From assembly GCA_955652075.1 (NCBI GenBank), contig CATPAS010000006.1:1-11842 (forward strand): a stretch of 11,842 nucleotides of DNA. Reading direction: 5' to 3'. Source of the stretch: an uncultured Gaiellaceae bacterium (GTDB taxonomy: Bacteria > Actinomycetota > Thermoleophilia > Gaiellales > Gaiellaceae). The notes under the pieces are model-generated. The model saw only the letters and a program-made list of their open reading frames with translations. It was not told where the DNA came from and searched no databases. The stretch's first letter is position 1. Each line of letters opens with the position of its first letter. Both the position numbers and the translations under genes were made by a program. Shown here one piece after another: positions 6,778 through 11,842 of the stretch.

Positions 6778-7623
6778 ATGGCGGGGGAGCTCGTCGCCGG
6801 GATCATCGGCCACTCGCTGGCACTGCTCGCCGACGCAGGCCATCTGCTCACCGATGCAGCAGCGCTCGCGTTCGCCGTGGTCGCGTCGGCGATGGCCGCC
6901 CGCCCTGCCGCCGGCCGCTGGACGTTCGGCTACTCGCGCGTCGAGATCCTCGCCGCTCAGGCCAATGGCATCACGCTCGGCCTGATCGCGCTCTGGGTCG
7001 TCTGGTCGGCCGTGCACCGTCTTGTCCATCCACACGACGTGCGCGGCGGGCTCGTTCTGGCCGTGGCGCTCGGCGGTGTAGCCGTGAGCGTCGCCGCGAG
7101 CCTTGTGCTCGCGCGGGCCAGTCGCGAGAGCCTCAACGTCCGCGGCGCATTTCTTCACGTCCTGACGGACGTCGCGGCGTTTGCCGCCGCGGCGCTTGCC
7201 GGCGGGCTGATCCTTGCGACCGGGTGGGACCGCTTCGACCCGATCGCGAGCCTCGTAGTCGCGGCGCTCATGCTCTGGTCGAGCGCGCAGCTCCTCCGCG
7301 AATCGACCTTCATCTTCCTCGAGCGCGCGCCAAGAGATGCCGACCCCGAGGCGATCGGGCGCGCACTCATCGCCGAGCAGGACGTCGTCGAGGTGCACGA
7401 TCTGCATGTCTGGACCGTGACGAGCGGCTTCCCCGCGCTCTCCGCGCACGTCCTCGTGCCGCCCGGCGCGGACTGCCACGCCGCGCGCCGACGGCTCGAG
7501 CAGGTCCTGTCGGAACGGTTCGGCCTGACGCATACGACGCTTCAGGTCGAGCACGCCGAGCCGGCCGTCACGACGGTCGAGCTGGGCGACGCGGTTGCGC
7601 GCCGTGGTCCGCTCGGCCGTTAG
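6778..7623 (+). CDS. Cation diffusion facilitator (zinc-type efflux, CzcD/ZitB-like)
   Basis: Proton-coupled divalent metal exporter of the inner membrane. Counting from the upstream ACG at 6700, TM2 carries LADAGHLLTD with Asp45, His48 and Asp52, and TM5 carries HVLTD with His153 and Asp157. The paired HxxxD arrangement is the zinc-type metal site. Six hydrophobic segments are followed by the cytosolic domain with VHDLHVWTVTSG and SAHVLVP blocks, typical of CzcD/ZitB. From the canonical ATG (6778) the protein is 281 aa and would begin inside TM1. Starting at 6700 gives 307 aa, closer to the family's usual ~300. The real start is therefore probably upstream, non-canonical or damaged. The gene follows the MFS transporter in the same frame and precedes the SDR by 9 bp, so it is in the same unit. 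Zinc preference is inferred from motif only. Confidence 0.9.
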   Translation: MAGELVAGIIGHSLALLADAGHLLTDAAALAFAVVASAMAARPAAGRWTFGYSRVEILAAQANGITLGLIALWVVWSAVHRLVHPHDVRGGLVLAVALGGVAVSVAASLVLARASRESLNVRGAFLHVLTDVAAFAAAALAGGLILATGWDRFDPIASLVVAALMLWSSAQLLRESTFIFLERAPRDADPEAIGRALIAEQDVVEVHDLHVWTVTSGFPALSAHVLVPPGADCHAARRRLEQVLSERFGLTHTTLQVEHAEPAVTTVELGDAVARRGPLGR

Positions 7624-7632
7624 GCTCTCGCG

Positions 7633-8370
7633 GTGCCCAGCCTGGAGGGAAAGTCCGCCGTCGTCACCGGCGCGTCGAGCGGCATCGGCGCGGCCACCGC
7701 GCTTGCCCTGGCCCGGGAAGGAGCGCGAGTCGTAGGAGGTGCGCGCCGCGTCGACCGGATTCAGCCGCCCGTGCTACCGCTCGAGCTCGACGTCACCGAC
7801 CCGGAAAGCTGCGAGCGTTTCGTCAAAGCTGCCACGGACGACCTGGGCGGCATCGACATCCTCTTCAACGCCGCCGGGCTCGCGCTCGGCCGGGACGTCT
7901 TCGACGACAGCACGGAAGAGGACGAGCGCACGGTGCTGGAGACCAACGTGAACGGCCTGATCCGCATGACGCGCCTCTGTTTGCCGCACATTCGAGACGG
8001 CGGGCACATCGTCAACATGGGTTCGATCGCGGGCAGGCAGGCGTACGAGAAGGCCTCGGTCTACGTGGCCTCGAAGTTCGCGGTGCGAGGCTTCACCTAC
8101 GCGCTCCGAGAGGATCTACTGGGTCGACCCATCCACATCACGACCGTCGATGCCGGCCTCGTCGACACGGAGTTCTCGCGCGTTCGCTTCCGCGGCGACG
8201 AAGAGAAGGCGAGCAAGGTCTACGCAGGGATGGAGGCCCCGAAGGCGGAGGACATCGCGGACTGTGTTTTGTTCGCGGTGACTCGCCCACAACATCTGAA
8301 CGTGGACGAGATCGTGATCAAGGCTCTTGCACAATCCTCCGGCGGTCGCATAGTTCGTACCGAGACCTGA
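7633..8370 (+). CDS. Classical short-chain dehydrogenase/reductase
   Basis: A 245-aa NAD(P)H-dependent oxidoreductase with a complete classical SDR signature. It has TGASSGIG (residues 12-19) in the Rossmann loop, LDVTD after beta-3, FNAAG after beta-4, and the catalytic tetrad Asn105, Ser131 (NMGSIAG), Tyr144 and Lys148 (YVASK). The basic residues after beta-2 (GGARRVDR) suggest NADP(H) preference, as in YdfG-like 3-hydroxyacid dehydrogenases. Substrate unknown. The GTG at 7633 lies 9 bp after the CDF stop and has no clear ribosome site, so initiation is probably coupled. Its TGA overlaps the ATG of the glucosidase by one base. A ketone made by the upstream oxoamine synthase is a conceivable substrate, since KBL/SPT pathways use a following SDR, but this is inference. 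Confidence 0.92.
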   Translation: MPSLEGKSAVVTGASSGIGAATALALAREGARVVGGARRVDRIQPPVLPLELDVTDPESCERFVKAATDDLGGIDILFNAAGLALGRDVFDDSTEEDERTVLETNVNGLIRMTRLCLPHIRDGGHIVNMGSIAGRQAYEKASVYVASKFAVRGFTYALREDLLGRPIHITTVDAGLVDTEFSRVRFRGDEEKASKVYAGMEAPKAEDIADCVLFAVTRPQHLNVDEIVIKALAQSSGGRIVRTET

Positions 8371-10442
8371 TGGCCGGACAGCTGCGAATCCTCGAAGGCG
8401 CGACCTTCTGCATCTGCGACGAGGTCGGTGACCTCCACCACCAGGGCGAGGGCCTCTTCTCCGAGGACACGCGTTTCCTCTCCCGCTTCAAGCTGACGAT
8501 CAACGGCCACCGGCCGTTGCTGCTCTCCTCGGACAAGATCGAGTACTTCTCCGCCGCCTTCTTCATGCGCAACCCGCTGTCGGGCGGTCTTCCACAGGAC
8601 TCACTCTCGATCCGTCGCGAGCGCTTCGTCGGAGAGGGCATGCAGGACTCGTTCGCCGTTCAGAACCAGGGAATGGAGCCGGTCGAGTTCGATCTCGAGC
8701 TCGAGGTCGCCACGGATTTCGCGGACATCTTCGCGGTGAAGGACTATGACTTCGCCCTCGGCGACCCACTCAGGGCGAAGCCGTTGCCGGAGCCGAGGCC
8801 GAACGAGTACGACGAGGAGCGCAATCAGTTCCTCATCTCGGACAACGGTGACCTCCCGTTGAAGACGCAGGTGATCTTCTCCCAGCGCGGCGAGGTGAAC
8901 GGTTCAACCGTGAAGTTCCGGCTCGCTCTTCAGCCGCGGGAAAGATGGAGCCTGGACGTGGAGGTGATACCTCTGCCGGACGGAGAGCCCGTCGTACGGC
9001 GCTTTGCACAGCGCCGCTTCGGCGAAGAGGTGGGTCGTGTTCGGGACTCCCTTGCCGCCTGGCAGTTGCGCGTTCCGCAGCTGCGGACGTCATGGGACGC
9101 GCTCGGCCACTCCTTCGGGCAGTCGGTCTCGGACCTCGCGTCGTTGAGGATGCAATCGGATCACTCCGGGATCGGGAAGCTTCCCGGCGCAGGCGTGCCG
9201 TGGTTCATGACGGTCTTCGGCCGCGACACGATCATCACGTGCCTGCAGACACTCGTCTTCGGCCCAGAGCTTGCGCGCACGGCGCTCGAGGTGCTCGCTG
9301 AGTTGCAGGCGAAGGTGGACGATCCGACGATTGATGCCGAGCCCGGCAAGATCGTGCACGAAGTGCGGCACGGGAAGGCCGCCCGCACGTGGTTCGAGCG
9401 GTACTACGGCACCGTCGACGCGACACCGCTCTACCTCATCCTGCTTTCCGAGGTCTGGCGCTGGACCGACGACGCCGCGCTCGTGCGAGATCTCAAGGAG
9501 CCGGCGATGCTGGCGCTCGAATGGATCGACAAGTACGGCGACCGGGACGGGGACGGTTTCGTCGAGTACGAGCGCCGGACGGAGCGCGGGCTCGAGAACC
9601 AGTCGTGGAAGGACTCCTGGGACTCGCAGCGCTTTCGCGACGGCGAGCTGGCGCAGGCGCCGATTGCGCCGTGTGAGGTGCAGGGCTATGTCTACGACGC
9701 GAAACGACGCGTTGCCGATCTCGCACGCGACGTCTGGCGCGACCGTGAGCTGGCGATGCGGCTGGAACGGGAGGCGGAGGAGCTGCGGAACCGCTTCGAC
9801 GAGGCGTTCTGGGTCGAGGAGCGCGGCGGGTACTACGCACTCGCCCTTGACCGCGACAAGCGAAAGGTCGACTCGCTCTGCTCCAACATCGGCCACCTCC
9901 TGTGGAGCGGCATCGTTCCGCCGCACCGGGTCGATGCGGTCGTCGACCAGCTGATGGGCGACGAGCTGTGGTCGGGATGGGGTGTGAGGACGATGTCGAC
10001 CGGCGACGCCGGCTACAACCCGCTTTCGTACCACAACGGCACGGTCTGGCCGCACGACAATTCCCTGATCGCCGCAGGGCTGGCGCGCTACGCGCGCTGG
10101 CCGGAGGCTCAGCGCATCACGCAGCGAATGCTGACGGCCGCGCAGCACTTCAACTTCCAGCTTCCGGAGGTCTTCGCAGGTATGCGCCGGTCCGAGACCC
10201 CGTTCCCGATCGCGTATCCGACCGCCGCACGCCCTCAGGCGTGGGCCGCAGGGACGCCGGTGCTGCTGCTTCAGCTGCTGCTCGGTCTGCAGCCGGACCG
10301 CCGCCGCCACGCCCTCGAGACCGTTGCGCCGCCAGACCTTCCGTCCTGGGCCGGGACGATCAGGCTTTCGGGCATCCGTGCGTTCGGCCAGCTGTGGGAC
10401 GCGCGCCTCGACGACGGCAAAGTGCGCGTCGAAGAGGCATGA
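8370..10442 (+). CDS. Amylo-alpha-1,6-glucosidase / glycogen debranching-type glycoside hydrolase
   Basis: A 690-aa protein with two parts. Residues ~1-200 form the N-terminal beta domain of bacterial glycogen-debranching-like proteins (ILEGATFCICDEVGD, then LFSEDTRFLSRF). Residues ~230-680 form an (alpha/alpha)6 catalytic barrel. Conserved blocks are PWFMTVFGRDT (Asp286), GKIVHEVRHG, TPLYLIL, WKDSWDS (Asp415 and Asp418), PCEVQGYVYD (Glu436), HNGTVWPHDN (555-564) and QLPEVFAG. Such proteins are annotated as amylo-alpha-1,6-glucosidases acting on alpha-glucan branches; the actual substrate may be another alpha-glucoside. I assign no specific catalytic residue with certainty. No signal peptide is seen, so it is cytosolic. 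The frame is open far upstream inside the CDF and SDR genes, but the ATG at 8370, overlapping the SDR stop (TGATG), matches the family start MAGQLRIL. A GT4 gene follows after 155 bp. Confidence 0.93.
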   Translation: MAGQLRILEGATFCICDEVGDLHHQGEGLFSEDTRFLSRFKLTINGHRPLLLSSDKIEYFSAAFFMRNPLSGGLPQDSLSIRRERFVGEGMQDSFAVQNQGMEPVEFDLELEVATDFADIFAVKDYDFALGDPLRAKPLPEPRPNEYDEERNQFLISDNGDLPLKTQVIFSQRGEVNGSTVKFRLALQPRERWSLDVEVIPLPDGEPVVRRFAQRRFGEEVGRVRDSLAAWQLRVPQLRTSWDALGHSFGQSVSDLASLRMQSDHSGIGKLPGAGVPWFMTVFGRDTIITCLQTLVFGPELARTALEVLAELQAKVDDPTIDAEPGKIVHEVRHGKAARTWFERYYGTVDATPLYLILLSEVWRWTDDAALVRDLKEPAMLALEWIDKYGDRDGDGFVEYERRTERGLENQSWKDSWDSQRFRDGELAQAPIAPCEVQGYVYDAKRRVADLARDVWRDRELAMRLEREAEELRNRFDEAFWVEERGGYYALALDRDKRKVDSLCSNIGHLLWSGIVPPHRVDAVVDQLMGDELWSGWGVRTMSTGDAGYNPLSYHNGTVWPHDNSLIAAGLARYARWPEAQRITQRMLTAAQHFNFQLPEVFAGMRRSETPFPIAYPTAARPQAWAAGTPVLLLQLLLGLQPDRRRHALETVAPPDLPSWAGTIRLSGIRAFGQLWDARLDDGKVRVEEA

Positions 10443-10516
10443 TCGACCGGTCTAGTGACTCGATCGACCCCATTCGCCGGCCTCCAGCCCGCGATCACGC
10501 GGCGCCATAGACCACC

Positions 10517-10556
10517 CTCGCTCTTACCAAGGCTGCCAGCCTTGGCTGCGAGCGAG
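10517..10556. terminator. Two-part hairpin, terminator-like but without T-tract
   Basis: The outer stem is CTCGCTC (10517-10523) with GAGCGAG (10550-10556). The inner stem is CCAAGGC (10527-10533) with GCCTTGG (10539-10545), with a 5-nt loop TGCCA and a small internal loop between the two stems. The inner part is also a 19-bp DNA palindrome, CCAAGGCTG-C-CAGCCTTGG (10527-10545). It sits 74 bp after the glucosidase stop and about 40 bp before the GT4 start. It could be a factor-dependent or U-less terminator, an operator, or part of a 5' leader. No run of Ts follows on either strand. Confidence 0.45.
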
Positions 10557-10585
10557 TGCGGCCTTTGGCTTGGTGCTCGCGACCT

Positions 10586-10589
10586 GGAG
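10586..10589 (+). promoter_or_regulatory. Ribosome binding site that decides the GT4 start
   Basis: GGAG lies 8 nt upstream of the ATG at 10598-10600. The alternative in-frame GTG at 10556 falls inside the two-part hairpin, has no ribosome site and would add 14 residues unlike a GT4 N-terminus, so the ATG is chosen. Confidence 0.55.
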
Positions 10590-10597
10590 ACTCGGCA

Positions 10598-11638
10598 ATG
10601 AGATCGACCGAGTCACTGAAGGTCGCTGTCCTCGCGCCGGTGTGGTTTGCTGTTCCACCGATCGGCTACGGGGGCATCGAATGGATCGTCTGGCTGCTCG
10701 CCGACGGGCTCGTCGACGCGGGTCACGACGTCACCCTGTTCGCCTCAGGCGACTCGCGCACGAAGGCGAAGCTCGCCGCGGTCTTCCCGGAAGCGCCCAG
10801 TAGGCAAATCGGCCGCACGTACTGGGAGCTGAACCATTCGCTGTCGTGCTTTGCTCGAGCAGACGAGTTCGACGTGATCAACGACCACACGGGGATGCTC
10901 GGTGCGACCCTCGGTGCAACGACGTCGACGCCGGTCGTCCACACCGTGCACGGTCCGCTCGACGGCGAGCCGGGCGAGATCTACGAGAAGGTCGGGCGCG
11001 TTGCGCCCGACGTCGGCCTGATCTCGATCTCGATGAACCAGCGCAAGCCGAAGCCGAACCTGAACTGGATCGCCAACTGTCCCAACGCGCTCGACTTCTC
11101 GGTCTATCCGGTCAAGCCGCATCGCGGCGAGTATCTGCTGTTCCTCGGCCGGATGAGCCCGGACAAGGGAGCGCACCGCGCGGTGGCGGTCGCGATGGAG
11201 ACGGGCCTTCCACTCAAGATCGCCGGCAAGATGCAGGAGCCGAAGGAGCGCGAGTATTTCCACGAGCTCGTCGAGCCGCACCTCGTGAACGGGATCGAGT
11301 ACCTCGGCGAGGTGACTCACGGCGAGAAGGTGGAGCTGCTGCAGAACGCGCGCGCGACGCTCTTTCCGATCGAATGGGAGGAGCCGTTCGGCCTCGTCAT
11401 GATCGAGTCGATGGCCTGCGGGACACCGGTGATCGCAACGCGATGGGGCGCGGTCCCGGAAGTGATCGAAGACGGTCGCAGCGGCATCATCGTCGACCAC
11501 TACCAGCAGATGGCCGACGCGCTCCCGGCGGCGGACGACCTCGACCCGTTCGAGCTGCGCCGCTACGTCGAGAAGGAGTTCTCTCCGGAGCGGATGGTGC
11601 GCGACTACGTCGCCGCTTACGAAAAGGCGATCGGCTAG
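10598..11638 (+). CDS. Family 4 glycosyltransferase (GT-B fold)
   Basis: A 346-aa retaining glycosyltransferase, probably cytosolic and using a nucleotide sugar. The N-terminal Rossmann half shows KVAVLAPVWF, then the GYGGIEW loop (residues 23-29) and GHDVTLFASGDS. The C-terminal half opens with YLLFLGRMSPDKGAHRAV, has NGIEYLGEV, and carries the EX7E motif, Glu262 to Glu270, in EPFGLVMIESMACGTPVIAT. It continues with GAVPEVIEDGRSGIIV, the donor-binding end of GT4 enzymes. Acceptor and donor cannot be told from sequence. It is separated from the debranching glucosidase by a hairpin-rich 155-bp leader and so may be independently expressed, although the two could share a glucan-related role. It ends 8 bp before the stop of the convergent PPOX gene. 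Confidence 0.92.
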   Translation: MRSTESLKVAVLAPVWFAVPPIGYGGIEWIVWLLADGLVDAGHDVTLFASGDSRTKAKLAAVFPEAPSRQIGRTYWELNHSLSCFARADEFDVINDHTGMLGATLGATTSTPVVHTVHGPLDGEPGEIYEKVGRVAPDVGLISISMNQRKPKPNLNWIANCPNALDFSVYPVKPHRGEYLLFLGRMSPDKGAHRAVAVAMETGLPLKIAGKMQEPKEREYFHELVEPHLVNGIEYLGEVTHGEKVELLQNARATLFPIEWEEPFGLVMIESMACGTPVIATRWGAVPEVIEDGRSGIIVDHYQQMADALPAADDLDPFELRRYVEKEFSPERMVRDYVAAYEKAIG

Positions 11639-11646
11639 CTCCTTGG

Positions 11647-11842
11647 TCACGCATCGGACCAGGCGTGCCAGCGCTCGGGCTCGAGCCAGGCGCTGACGCG
11701 CTTCTCGTCCCGCCGGCGAAACGGCTGTCCTGTGTAGCGAACGGCGAGCCGATCGATGTCGGCGAGATCGGGATCGGTCGCGATCGAGACGACGCGGCCG
11801 ATCAGGCTGACGTGGCTGTACCAGCTGCCCTCGTCGAGGACG
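11647..11842 (-). CDS. PPOX / FMN-binding split-barrel family protein, C-terminal part (partial)
   Basis: On the - strand an open frame enters from the right edge and encodes 64 residues ending at TGA (11647-11649). The sequence runs through a strand with SLIGRVVSIATDPD, a helix DIDRLAVRYTGQPF, then RRRDEKRVSAWLEPERWHAW. A helix ending in a YTGxPF-like element and a final strand with an EPERWHxW ending are typical of pyridoxamine-5'-phosphate-oxidase-like, FMN- or F420-binding proteins of actinobacteria, usually about 130-150 aa. Roughly half the protein is therefore visible. Cofactor and substrate cannot be assigned, since the N-terminal half is outside the window. It converges with the GT4 gene, with 8 bp between the stops and no obvious terminator. 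Confidence 0.7.
   Translation of the reverse strand, partial: VLDEGSWYSHVSLIGRVVSIATDPDLADIDRLAVRYTGQPFRRRDEKRVSAWLEPERWHAWSDA

Larger units (their letters stand above)
10454..10617 (+). promoter_or_regulatory. Inverted-repeat-rich leader of the GT4 gene (possible structured RNA element)
   Basis: The gap between the glucosidase stop (10442) and the GT4 start (10598) holds several perfect helices. AGTGACTCG (10454-10462) pairs with CGAGTCACT (10609-10617, within the first GT4 codons). Within that closing helix are CCGCG-ATCA-CGCGG (10489-10502) and a two-part hairpin at 10517-10556. The helices are mutually compatible and would give a junction enclosing the ribosome site. The long-range pairing is only 9 bp and could be chance. 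A promoter or terminator may also lie here, but no convincing -35/-10 is visible. Confidence 0.3.

Noticed and set aside
5329..7554. A 741-codon open frame on the - strand opposite the MFS and CDF genes
   Set aside because: It is the antisense shadow of two clear transporters. The translation is Arg/Asp/Glu-rich with no fold or motif, as expected from GC-rich codon bias.
7224..8369. Upstream extension of the glucosidase frame to 7224, a 1072-residue fusion
   Set aside because: The extra 382 residues are an Arg/Ala-rich out-of-frame reading of the CDF and SDR genes. The ATG at 8370 gives a normal family N-terminus.
9090..10310. A 406-codon - strand open frame opposite the glucosidase
   Set aside because: Arg/Val/Leu-rich shadow. 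The + strand encodes the conserved glycoside hydrolase barrel over the same stretch.
10517..10573. Stem-loops before the GT4 gene considered as a tRNA
   Set aside because: No cloverleaf, no T-loop GTTCRA sequence and no acceptor pairing. Only simple hairpins are present.
10441..10609. Three copies of GATCGACC (10441, 10462, 10602)
   Set aside because: GATCGAC-type strings are common in this GC-rich, GATC-rich sequence. The first two are 21 bp apart, but the third is inside the GT4 coding start, so there is no convincing array.
1..11842. CRISPR arrays, insertion sequences, integrase or phage genes
   Set aside because: No regularly spaced repeats, no transposase or recombinase-like protein, and no terminal inverted repeats were seen.

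Overview
The window is high-GC DNA with short or absent intergenic gaps, frequent start/stop overlaps, GTG starts and strong G/C third-position bias. Together with the gene families, this points to an actinobacterium. The cupredoxin type and the multi-TM GGDEF/EAL architecture would fit a soil Thermoleophilia-like lineage, but that placement is inference from general familiarity, with no database comparison.

Layout. Positions 2-139 hold the 3' end of an unrecognised + strand gene. It converges on a - strand secreted plastocyanin-like cupredoxin (241-621), and a small hairpin-bearing gap lies between them. The 333-bp region 622-954 is the divergent spacer between the cupredoxin and a long + strand gene train. 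The train runs in order: a PLP-dependent alpha-oxoamine-synthase-family enzyme (955-2247), a ten-TM GAF-PAS-GGDEF-EAL c-di-GMP enzyme (2244-5393), an MFS exporter (5383-6690), a zinc/cation diffusion facilitator (canonical start 6778, ends 7623), a classical SDR (7633-8370) and a glycogen-debranching-type amylo-alpha-1,6-glucosidase (8370-10442). After a 155-bp leader rich in inverted repeats comes a GT4 glycosyltransferase (10598-11638). A - strand gene encoding the C-terminal part of a PPOX/FMN-binding split-barrel protein converges from the right edge.

How the genes may work together. The first six train members are joined by a 4-bp overlap, an 11-bp overlap, an in-frame stop with no canonical start, a 9-bp gap and a 1-bp overlap, so they probably form one transcriptional unit. 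The tight coupling of an oxoamine synthase to a c-di-GMP enzyme with a membrane sensor is the most suggestive association. The family includes CqsA/LqsA, which make alpha-hydroxyketone signals, so a signal-maker/signal-responder pair is possible but unproven; lipid-base synthesis is an equally reasonable reading. The downstream debranching glucosidase and GT4 form a glucan/glycan pair.

The most unusual sequence-level points are three. The MFS and CDF genes lie in one reading frame separated only by a TAA, and the CDF N-terminus (His-rich tail plus first half of TM1) is encoded upstream of any canonical start codon. The GT4 gene has a leader with several perfect helices. The oxoamine synthase departs from the family consensus in its substrate-pocket segment. 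No RNA genes, CRISPR arrays, insertion sequences or integrase genes were recognised.
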